A stretch of 64,000 nucleotides of DNA, from the NCBI RefSeq assembly GCF_014490785.1, contig NZ_CP051488.1:3658001-3722000 (forward strand). Direction: 5' to 3'. The notes beneath the pieces are model-generated. The model made no database searches. It worked only from the letters and a program-made list of their open reading frames with translations, and was not told the origin of the DNA. Source of the DNA: Kosakonia sp. SMBL-WEM22. Its GTDB lineage: Bacteria > Pseudomonadota > Gammaproteobacteria > Enterobacterales > Enterobacteriaceae. The translations under genes and the position numbers were made by a program. Shown piece after piece: positions 1-8,500 of the stretch. Each line of letters starts with the position of its first letter. The first letter of the stretch is position 1.

Positions 1-969
1 ATTGAGGGTCAGACGCGCAACCTGGTTAGTTCTGATAAAACGACTCAGATCGACAGGTTTCCCCTGGAACTGGATCTGGACAGCCGACGGCGCGCCAATT
101 TTCAGTTTATAGGGTGCCTGGCCGGTGAGATTCAGCGTGGCATCTTTACGCTGCATACCGCTAAAGAGTTTCTTACCGGTCGCATCGCTCACTTCCAGCC
201 AGCAGTCGGCAGTAAAGTTCATCACCAGCGCGTTCGCGTCGGCAGATGCGCCCGCCACGCCCGCCTGATCGGTTGGCAGCTGAGAGACGTTATTGGTGGT
301 AGCAGCAGGCTGCTGGGCGGAAGGTTCAACGTTCGCCTGTGAAGGCGGAACCACGCTGTTCTGGTTAGCTGTCGTGGCAGGTGAGGTGGTTGCAGGTGCC
401 TGCACGCTCTCGGTCGGAGCCGGGGTTTCAACCGGGGTGGAACCATTATCCACCGGCGTTGAAGCGGCCTGATTATCCAGCGGCACGCTCTGGCCGTTGC
501 TGGCATTAAGCTCGGCGGAGGATTGATCCGCCATGGTGCTGATCTCTTCCTGCTGCGCTTTGTGGTTCTGCCACCACCAGGCGCCCGTCAGGCCGACGAC
601 CACAAACAGCACCAGCCAGGTAATGCTCATCAGCCAGCCGTCGCGTTTTTTGCGCGGTTTACCCAGCGCAAAGCCCTGCATCGGTGCCACTTTTGCCGCG
701 CGGATCGGCGCTTGTTTCTCAAGAATCGGCAGCAGCTCTTCTTCTGGAATGTGCACCAGGCGAGCATAGGAGCGGATATAACCGCGCACAAAGGTGGATG
801 CCAGATCGGCAGGCGACCTGTCCTCTTCGATATCGCGTACCGTGGAGACCTTCAGGCACAAGCGTTCGGCAACCGCTTGCTGGCTGAGTCCAAGTTGCTC
901 ACGAGCATTGCGCAGACGAACGCCCGTGGATTGTGCTTCGTTTTGGTCTTGAGTGGCTTCAGTATTCAT
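1..969 (-). CDS. rodZ: Cytoskeleton protein RodZ (3' end cut by window edge)
   Basis: RodZ is the inner-membrane protein that ties MreB filaments to the elongasome and helps keep rod shape. Seen: an N-terminal helix-turn-helix region (about residues 17-80, containing LSQQAVAERL), a basic KPRKKR stretch, one membrane segment (about 112-133, rich in W, L and V), then a long Pro/Thr/Ala/Gln-rich periplasmic linker and a C-terminal domain containing CWLEVSDATG. All of this matches E. coli RodZ. The ATG is at 967-969. The frame is open to base 1 (323 codons); the E. coli protein is about 337 aa, so only the last dozen or so residues should lie outside. The next gene upstream on the same strand is rlmN, as in E. 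coli. Confidence 0.95.
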   Translation of the reverse strand, partial: MNTEATQDQNEAQSTGVRLRNAREQLGLSQQAVAERLCLKVSTVRDIEEDRSPADLASTFVRGYIRSYARLVHIPEEELLPILEKQAPIRAAKVAPMQGFALGKPRKKRDGWLMSITWLVLFVVVGLTGAWWWQNHKAQQEEISTMADQSSAELNASNGQSVPLDNQAASTPVDNGSTPVETPAPTESVQAPATTSPATTANQNSVVPPSQANVEPSAQQPAATTNNVSQLPTDQAGVAGASADANALVMNFTADCWLEVSDATGKKLFSGMQRKDATLNLTGQAPYKLKIGAPSAVQIQFQGKPVDLSRFIRTNQVARLTLN

Positions 970-1229
970 TCGCTACAACTACTGGTACGTGAAAAGTAAA
1001 CACACAGGCGCGCGTAACCGCATAACCTACACACGCCGCGAAAAATCCGGGTCAGTTAAACGTAGACCCACAGTATAAGACTGTCAGGTTCGTGATAACA
1101 GGACGGCGTTCAGCACTATTTGCTAAGCCGTTGTTCCAGCATTACATACTGCCTCAAAGTAAGAGGAAACGCACCGTAATTATTAACGGCCTCTATATAA
1201 GCAGGCCAAATATTCAACATATTCCAAAC

Positions 1230-1254
1230 CTGCGGCGCCAACTTCGCGCCGCAG
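1230..1254 (-). terminator. Hairpin downstream of rlmN (weak terminator candidate)
   Basis: Nine-base arms (1230-1238 and 1246-1254, CTGCGGCGC / GCGCCGCAG) enclose a 7-base loop, starting a few bases past the rlmN stop. On the minus strand it is followed by GGTTTGG, so the U-tract is poor. It may attenuate rather than stop transcription toward rodZ. Confidence 0.4.
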
Positions 1255-1260
1255 TCACGC

Positions 1261-2427
1261 TTACACCGCTTTAACCGCGATCGGCTCGCCCTGCAGGCGT
1301 TTACGCATGGTGCGCTTGGTGCGGTCGATAACATCGCCCGCCAGCTGACCGCAGGCGGCATCGATATCGTCGCCGCGAGTTTTACGCACAATAGTGGTGA
1401 AACCGTAGCTCATCATCACTTTGCAGAAACGGTCGATACGGCTGTTGGAGCTGCGGCCATACGGCGCGCCCGGGAAGGGGTTCCACGGGATCAGGTTGAT
1501 CTTGCACGGCGTATCTTTCAGCAGCTCGGCCAGCTCATGGGCGTGTTCAGTGCCGTCATTGACGTGATCCAGCATCACATACTCAATGGTCACGCGGCCC
1601 TGGTTGGCGTTGGACTTCTCCAGGTAGCGGCGCACCGACCCGAGGAAGGTTTCGATATTGTACTTTTTGTTGATTGGTACAATTTCGTCGCGGATAGCGT
1701 CATTCGGCGCATGGAGCGAGATCGCCAGCGCAACGTCAATCATATCACCGAGCTTATCAAGCGCCGGAACAACGCCGGAGGTCGAGAGCGTCACGCGACG
1801 TTTGGAGAGGCCAAAGCCGAAATCATCCAGCATGATCTCCATCGCCGGCACCACGTTGGTGAGATTGAGCAGCGGTTCGCCCATGCCCATCATCACCACG
1901 TTAGTGATCGGGCGGTTGCCGGTCACACGGGCAGCGCCGATGATTTTCGCCGCGCGCCACACCTGGCCGATGATTTCCGATACGCGCAGGTTGCGGTTGA
2001 AGCCCTGCTGCGCCGTGGAGCAGAATTTGCACTCCAGCGCACAACCGACCTGGGAGGAGACGCAGAGCGTCGCGCGATCCTCTTCCGGGATATAGACGGT
2101 TTCAACGCGCTGATCGCCGACGGCGATAGCCCATTTGATGGTGCCATCGGAAGAGCGTTGCTCTTCGACGACTTCAGGGGCGCGGATCTCCGCCACCTCT
2201 TTTAACTTGCCACGCAGCACTTTGTTGATGTCGGTCATCTCATCAAAGTCGTCGCAGCAGTAGTGATACATCCACTTCATCACCTGGTCGGCGCGAAACG
2301 GTTTTTCGCCTAAGTTTTTGAAAAACTCACGCATCTGCTGACGGTTGAGATCCAGCAGGTTAATTTTTGCATCTTTATTTGGAACCGTGAGAGCGTCGCT
2401 CTCAGACATGGCAATTTGTTCAGACAT
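1261..2427 (-). CDS. rlmN: Dual-specificity RNA methyltransferase RlmN (23S A2503 / tRNA A37, m2A)
   Basis: Radical-SAM methyltransferase that makes 2-methyladenosine at A2503 of 23S rRNA and at A37 of some tRNAs. Seen: the radical SAM cysteine motif in CALECKFCSTAQQG, the MMGMGEPLLN motif, and the C-terminal mechanistic Cys in DDIDAACGQ. The sequence is nearly identical to E. coli RlmN. Length is 388 aa against 384 there; the extra residues are at the N-terminus, where a second in-frame Met (MSEQIAMSESD) is an alternative start. It lies between ndk and rodZ in the E. coli order and is probably co-transcribed with rodZ. Confidence 0.97.
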   Translation of the reverse strand: MSEQIAMSESDALTVPNKDAKINLLDLNRQQMREFFKNLGEKPFRADQVMKWMYHYCCDDFDEMTDINKVLRGKLKEVAEIRAPEVVEEQRSSDGTIKWAIAVGDQRVETVYIPEEDRATLCVSSQVGCALECKFCSTAQQGFNRNLRVSEIIGQVWRAAKIIGAARVTGNRPITNVVMMGMGEPLLNLTNVVPAMEIMLDDFGFGLSKRRVTLSTSGVVPALDKLGDMIDVALAISLHAPNDAIRDEIVPINKKYNIETFLGSVRRYLEKSNANQGRVTIEYVMLDHVNDGTEHAHELAELLKDTPCKINLIPWNPFPGAPYGRSSNSRIDRFCKVMMSYGFTTIVRKTRGDDIDAACGQLAGDVIDRTKRTMRKRLQGEPIAVKAV

Positions 2428-2472
2428 ATTTTATTCCGGCCTCGTTATTACACGTTGTGGCCCGTGGAGGGT

Positions 2473-2516
2473 TAAAAAGAAGCGCCCCAGGCGAGCATCA
2501 GCTCATCCTGGGGCGC
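2473..2516 (-). terminator. Rho-independent terminator after ndk
   Basis: Ten-base perfect arms (2482-2491 GCGCCCCAGG and 2507-2516 CCTGGGGCGC) are followed on the minus strand by TTCTTTTTAA. It sits between the ndk stop and the rlmN start, so it separates the two transcripts. Confidence 0.85.
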
Positions 2517-2607
2517 AACATTGTACAAATTCTGTCGCACAGATACCACGCCTGGACGCGGCATTTACCAATTAAAGTGTAAATCTCGTTACACAGTTAA
2601 CCGGAAA

Positions 2608-3039
2608 TTAACGAGTGCGCGGGCACACTTCGCCTTCAGCGAAGAAGTAGGCGATTTCGCGCGCGGCAGATTCAACGGAGTCGGAACCGTGGGTGCCGTT
2701 CTCGGTGAAGCTGTCTGCATAATCTGCGCGCAGGGTACCGGCCAGTGCGTTGTCCGGGTTGGTTGCGCCCAGCAGGTCGCGGTGACGCTGAACGGCGTTT
2801 TCGCCTTCCAGTACGGAAACCACGATCGGGCCGGAGGTCATGAACTCAACCAGGCCATCAAAGAACGGGCGGCCTTCGTGCTCAGCGTAGAAGCCGCGCG
2901 CCTGCTCAACGGTCAGGTGCAGCATTTTGGTGCCAACGATTTTGAAACCTGCCGCTTCAAAGCGAGAGAAGATGTTACCAATAACGTTTTTTGCCACCGC
3001 GTTCGGCTTGATGATGGAAAAAGTACGTTCAATAGCCAT
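2608..3039 (-). CDS. ndk: Nucleoside diphosphate kinase
   Basis: Transfers the gamma phosphate of NTPs to NDPs through a phosphohistidine. Seen: MAIERTFSIIKPNAVAKN at the N-terminus, the GATNPDNALAGTLR nucleotide-binding segment and the active-site His in NGTHGSDSVESA. The 143-aa length is standard for the family. It is a single gene with its own terminator at 2473-2516, in the conserved position between rlmN and pbpC. Confidence 0.98.
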   Translation of the reverse strand: MAIERTFSIIKPNAVAKNVIGNIFSRFEAAGFKIVGTKMLHLTVEQARGFYAEHEGRPFFDGLVEFMTSGPIVVSVLEGENAVQRHRDLLGATNPDNALAGTLRADYADSFTENGTHGSDSVESAAREIAYFFAEGEVCPRTR

Positions 3040-3189
3040 GATTACCTCAGTAAGTTGTTCTGTTGCCCTGAATAGGTGTGGCGCGGATTATAAAGAGCAA
3101 CACCGGTCTTGCCTATGGATTAAGGTAACATTTTTTTAAAATAAGACGAGTTTGAGCAACACCAACCACCCAATGCGCCCTTTCTCGCC

Positions 3190-5514
3190 CTATTGCACCG
3201 TAAACTGCACGGCAGCGACCTGCCCCGCGTCATCCATCACCACCAGTTGATACGCACCGGCTCTATCGAGCTTCAGGCTCAATATGCTGCCGCGCGCCGT
3301 TAAGGGCTCGCCGTTCAAAAACCACCAGCGCCCCCCTTCCCCGCCGCTGCTTTGCAGAGGCAGGCTCGCAAAATCCTGGCCGGGTACGCGCTTGATCACC
3401 GCCCCTTCGCGCACGCCGTTTAACAACAGCGGCGGCGGTGCGTTCTCATCCCGTGGCGGGCAAACGCTGTCCGCAGGCGGTAAGCGCGCGGCGCGGCGCT
3501 CGCCGGGCGGCAGCCACGGCTCAAGCGGCAGCGGCCAGACGATCCAGTTTTTCTGCTGCGCATCCGGGCAATCCGCCGCCACGCGCCGCCCCAGATGGTT
3601 TAGCCACAGCGGAAAACTGATGCCGTGCAGTCCCTCCTGCTCCGGCATCAACAGCGTCGGGGGCTGGCTGCCATCCAGTAACCAGGTGGCAAGACGGCGG
3701 CGGCAGTTACTGTCTCCGGCAGGCAGGCTCTGCCCGCCCGGCCAGCAGATCACCCCGCTGCTCACGGAAGCAGGACGCGGGTCGCGCGGCAGACGCGCCT
3801 GGTCCAGCGCAGATCGCGGTTGCAGCAGATTGTTCACCTGGTTGAGCAGCGGCACGGCGCTGGCAAAACCAAACTGCCCCGCAACCGGCGTGCCGTCCGG
3901 GCGACCGGTCCAGATACCGATCACATAGCGGGAATTGAGGCCGATGGCCCAGGCATCGCGGTAACCGTAGCTGGTGCCGGTTTTCCACGCCAGCGGCACC
4001 ACCTGCGGCAGCGCGCTGTCCGGCACCGGCTGCGCTTCATTCGCCATAATCCGGCGGATAATCCACGCCGCGCCCGGCGACATCAGGCGGCGTTCAGCCA
4101 GCGGCTGATCGGGCGTCAGCCTTAACCTGCCCGCTTTACCTCCGCGCGCAAAAGCGCTGTATGCCGCAGCGATATCCTCCAGCCGCGCGCCCGCACCGCC
4201 GAGGATCAGCGACAGGTTTGGCTCCGCACCGGCGGGCAGCATCAGCGGCAGCCCGATATTACGCAGATTACCGGCAAACTTTTTCGGCCCGTAGGCTTCC
4301 AGCACCTGTACCGCAGGCAGGTTCAGCGAGCGTACCAGCGCCTCGTTCATGCTCACCGGGCCATGAAAACCGCTGTCGAAGTTACCGGGGCGATAATCCC
4401 CGACGCGCCGCGGCACATCCTGCAACAGGGATGCGGGGTGGATCAGCCCTTCGTCCAGCGCCAGGCCGTAGATAAAGGGCTTCAGCACCGATCCCGGCGA
4501 GCGCACGGCGCTGACCATATCGACATGGCTGAAACGGCTGTCATCGTTGATATCTACCGACCCCACCCAGCCGCGCACTTTCATATCCGTATGGTCGACC
4601 ACAATGATCGCCAGCGAACTGCGCATTGGCAGCCGTGGTTTGACGCTCAGCGCCAGCTCCTCCAGCTGCCGTTGCAGGCTGGCATCCAGCGTCGTAGTCA
4701 CCTTCAGCTTTTTGTTCGCGCCCAGCATCCGGCGAGCAAAGAGCGGCGCCAGCTGCGGCATCTGCCGCGGCGCTAACCACACCGGCTCTTCGCGCGACTC
4801 TTTCACCTGTGCCACCGGCCACACCTGCTGGGTCACCATGCGATCCAGTACTTTATCGCGCGCTGCCTGCGCCCGCTGTGGCCAGCGGTCCGGGCGTAAA
4901 CGGCTCGGTGCCTGCGGCAGCACGGCGAGCAGCGCCGCTTCCGCATAGCTCATCTTTGAGGGCGGTTTACCGAGATAGGCCCAGCTCGCCGCACCGACTC
5001 CCTGCAACGTGCCGCCAAACGGCGCGCGGTTGAGATAAATGGTCAAAATGTCGCGCTTGGAGAGATGCCACTCCAGCTGCATCGCCCGCCACAGCTGGCG
5101 AACTTTACCGCCAAAGGTGCGCGGATGCGGGTCAAGCAGACGCGCCACCTGCATCGTGAGCGTACTGCCGCCGGAGACCACGCGCCCATAGCGCAGATCC
5201 TGCCAGGCCGCGCGCGCAATAGAGAAGGGGTTAACGCCGGGATGGTCCCAGAACCAGCGATCTTCATACTGGATAAGCGCCTGCAAATAGCGCGGCGAGA
5301 CCTCTTCAATAGTGACCGGATAGCGCCAGATGCCGTCGGCATCAGCAAAACGCCACAGCGGCGTGCCATCTTCGGCCACCACCACCCGCGCGGGTGACAC
5401 CTCGCTCAGGGGCAGTGGCCAGATTTTATCGGCGGCGATAACCAGCAGCACAAAGAAAAGTGGCACACCCGCCAGCCAGCGCCAGCGGGTGCGTATCAGG
5501 GAGACGATCTTCAC
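3190..5514 (-). CDS. pbpC: Penicillin-binding protein 1C (peptidoglycan glycosyltransferase)
   Basis: Class A PBP of 774 aa (E. coli 770). Seen in order: an N-terminal membrane anchor (about residues 13-30), a GT51 transglycosylase domain with EDRWFWDHPGVNP and GGSTLTMQVARLL, a transpeptidase domain with the SxxK serine in SPGSVLKPF, the SLN motif and KTGTSYGYRDAW, and a C-terminal BiPBP_C domain. The start codon is GTG (5512-5514), one base after the yfhM stop, so the two are probably translationally coupled. In this family PBP1c is thought to repair peptidoglycan together with the YfhM macroglobulin; that link is family knowledge and fits the arrangement here. Confidence 0.97.
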   Translation of the reverse strand: MKIVSLIRTRWRWLAGVPLFFVLLVIAADKIWPLPLSEVSPARVVVAEDGTPLWRFADADGIWRYPVTIEEVSPRYLQALIQYEDRWFWDHPGVNPFSIARAAWQDLRYGRVVSGGSTLTMQVARLLDPHPRTFGGKVRQLWRAMQLEWHLSKRDILTIYLNRAPFGGTLQGVGAASWAYLGKPPSKMSYAEAALLAVLPQAPSRLRPDRWPQRAQAARDKVLDRMVTQQVWPVAQVKESREEPVWLAPRQMPQLAPLFARRMLGANKKLKVTTTLDASLQRQLEELALSVKPRLPMRSSLAIIVVDHTDMKVRGWVGSVDINDDSRFSHVDMVSAVRSPGSVLKPFIYGLALDEGLIHPASLLQDVPRRVGDYRPGNFDSGFHGPVSMNEALVRSLNLPAVQVLEAYGPKKFAGNLRNIGLPLMLPAGAEPNLSLILGGAGARLEDIAAAYSAFARGGKAGRLRLTPDQPLAERRLMSPGAAWIIRRIMANEAQPVPDSALPQVVPLAWKTGTSYGYRDAWAIGLNSRYVIGIWTGRPDGTPVAGQFGFASAVPLLNQVNNLLQPRSALDQARLPRDPRPASVSSGVICWPGGQSLPAGDSNCRRRLATWLLDGSQPPTLLMPEQEGLHGISFPLWLNHLGRRVAADCPDAQQKNWIVWPLPLEPWLPPGERRAARLPPADSVCPPRDENAPPPLLLNGVREGAVIKRVPGQDFASLPLQSSGGEGGRWWFLNGEPLTARGSILSLKLDRAGAYQLVVMDDAGQVAAVQFTVQ

Positions 5515-5515
5515 G

Positions 5516-8500
5516 TTATGGCGTGATGATCAACGGGCCACTGGCCGCGCCGGTTGCCCGCCACTGCGGCACATACATTGATTCCACCTGCGGAGCTGGA
5601 ACCTGGTAAGTGCCAGGCGTTACCGCCCGCGCCAGATAGACCAGCGTGACCGGCTGCCCTTCGCTCACCGGTACGGCGGCGACAAAGCGATCGTCACGGA
5701 ACTCCATATGCTGAATATCGGCCTGCTGCATGCGGTTGAGCAGCTCCTGCACTTCGCTGCCGCTCTCCTGCAGGCTGGCACTACTGCTGGCCAGGTTCTG
5801 GTTTTCCAGCTCCAGACCGGCAGGCAGCAGATCGACTACCAGCGCGTCCGGAACATTCTGGCTGGCCGTCACTTCCAGCCACACCAGCACCAGCTCGCCG
5901 CTCTTCAGGGAAGAGAGCGGTTTGCTGCGCCCGTCGGTGCCGAGCACATTACGCTCAATATGCAGCACTTTGCCCGAAGGTGCCGGAGCCTGCTCAGGGT
6001 AGCCTGTCGTGTCGAGACGCAGCCACAGCGGTGTGGTGCCGCTGTTCGTCACCTGCAATGCACCAAGCTGGTCAGCATCAAGGTTACGGCTCTGGGCGGT
6101 GTTACCGGCAAGCATCGCGGTATCAAGCGAGGTTTGCGCCTGCCAGTTACCGGTACTGTTTTGCAGGTTGCGGCCAGCCATAAACAGCGCGTTGCTCTCC
6201 TGGGTGGAGAGCCAGCGCTGGCTATAAGCCTGCTCGGAGAGCGTAGCCAGCAGGTGCGCCTGCGCATCCGGCAGCAGCTTATTGTCCTGCAGCAGGGCCA
6301 GCATCAGCGCGTTATCACGCAGGTTGCTGCCGTAATCCGCCAGCCAGCGGTTTTCCGCCACGCGATCGGTTTTCAGCGCCAGCGCGATAGCCTGATCGCC
6401 ACGCTGGGCATCGCCCATCAGCTTCAGCGCAACGCCAAGCTGCATTAACGGCAGCCCCGCTTTCGCCTGTTCGTGGCGCTGCCAGATTTCACGCAGCGCA
6501 CCCAGCGGCGCTTTCTGCTGACGCGCCAGCACCAGACCGGCGTAGCTCTGCACGGCAAATTTCGTCGCCGGCAGATCGTCGCTGTAGCGCACCGCCATCG
6601 CCGCCGGATCCTGCAGATAGCGCAGCAAGCGGTTATTAGCGTTGTTCAGTGCCTCAGCCGGAACGCTGTAACCCTGCGCCGAGGCGCTGACGAGGAAATC
6701 GGTCACGTAGGCGGTCAGCCAGTACTCTTCCGAGCCGCTCTTATCCCACAGCGAGAAGCCGCCGTCGTCACGCTGCATCTGCAGTAGACGGGAAATGCCG
6801 ATATCCACCGCGGCGCGGCGCTGCTCATCGCTCTCGCCTTTGATGCCCAGCGCTTTAAGCTGTGCGGCATTGGTATAGAGCGACGGGAAGAGCCCGCTGG
6901 CGGTCTGCTCCAGGCAGCCGTACGGGTAGGCGCGCAACTCCTGAATATAACGGGCGATATTGAGCGGCGGTTTGCCGCTCAGCAGCAAACGGCCCTGCAG
7001 GGTGGCAGGCGAGATGCCCGCCAGATGCTGGCCTGGCACTTGCCAGCTTTCGCCCGGATTGAGCATTGCTCCGGTGTTGATGGTCTGCGCGGCGAAAGGC
7101 GGTCGCACACCAATCTTCCACTGCTTCTGCTGCGGCGCGAAGGTTTCGCCCGGCAGCGCAAGGCCGCTGATTTGCGCGGCAATCTCGCCGTCGCCGAAGC
7201 CATCCAGCGCGCGCACCGGAATAAAGAGCGTGGTGCGTTTACCGGCCCCGAGCGTCACGCTCTGGGTGGCTGCCCCCTCAAGCGAAAGCAGACCGCTTGC
7301 CGTCAGGTCGACATTCAGGGTTTGCGGCTTGTCCGTCAGGTTGCTGAGATCCAGCGTCAGGCGCGAGGTATCGCCGCTGCCGAGGAAGCGCGGCGTGTTC
7401 AGCTCGGCAATCATCGGGGCTGCTACCACCACTTTGCTTTCGCTGCTGCCAAAATCGTCTGCCGTCCAGGCCTGCGCCATGACGCGCAGCTCCCCGTTGA
7501 AGTCGCCAATCGGCATCGTTACAGTGCCTTCGCCGTTTTCATCCAGCGTCACCGGCTGCGCCTGCTGGGCAATGATGGTGACGTGGTTAACCGGCGGTTT
7601 GCCGCCGCGGTTAAGCTCATCGCCATCACCGCCGAAGCGCAGCGCCGCAAGACGGCCCTGGCCTTCAATCACCTGGCCGTAGATATCATAGATATCGGCA
7701 CCATAGCGTTTCTGACCGAAGAAGGCCTGCCACGGATCCGGCGTCACGTAATCGGTAATGTTCAGCACCCCACTGTCGACAGCAGAGAGCAGCACGTTAA
7801 CCTGTTTCGGCGTCGCGCCATCTTTCATCGAGGCTTTGACTTTGACTTTCAGCGGCTGGTTAGGCCGCATTTTTTGCGGGGCGTCGAGGGCAATCTCCAG
7901 GCGGCGGTTCTCATCGCCCATCGGCAGATGCAGCAGGCCTACCGCGCGTTTTGGCGTGGCGGATTTCGACTTATCGCCAGGGCGCACTACCAGCGTGCTG
8001 ATGTAGAGATCGTGGCGCTGCCACTTCTGATCGACCGGGATCGAGAGATCCAGCCCATCAGCCGGAACGTCAATCTCCTGCCACCAGAGCGGACCTTCGC
8101 TGGACTCGATCATCGCGTAGCCCTTACCGGCGGCCGGTGCGGTGACGTGCAGCTTAACGGTATCGCCTGCTTTGTAAGAGGGTTTATCGAGCTTCATGGT
8201 GACGCGATCCGGGCGCGCCGCACCGGCGCCGTCGCTGTTATCCTGCCAGCTGTAGCCGGCCCAGAAACGCACGCTGCTCACCGTTTCATCCGGGCCTTTG
8301 ACCTCCAGACGATAGGAGCCCCAGTCTACCGGGAAGGTGACTTTGCCGGTCTCATCGGCCTTCAGCGTCAGGCTCTGCTCGCCTTCCACCAGATCTTTCT
8401 GGTTGAACTGCGACTGCCAGCCGTCGTTTTCCGACCAGTTCCAGAAATAGTCGCGGCGTTCGCGGATCAGGCGCACCTGCAGATCGCTGACCGCTTTTTT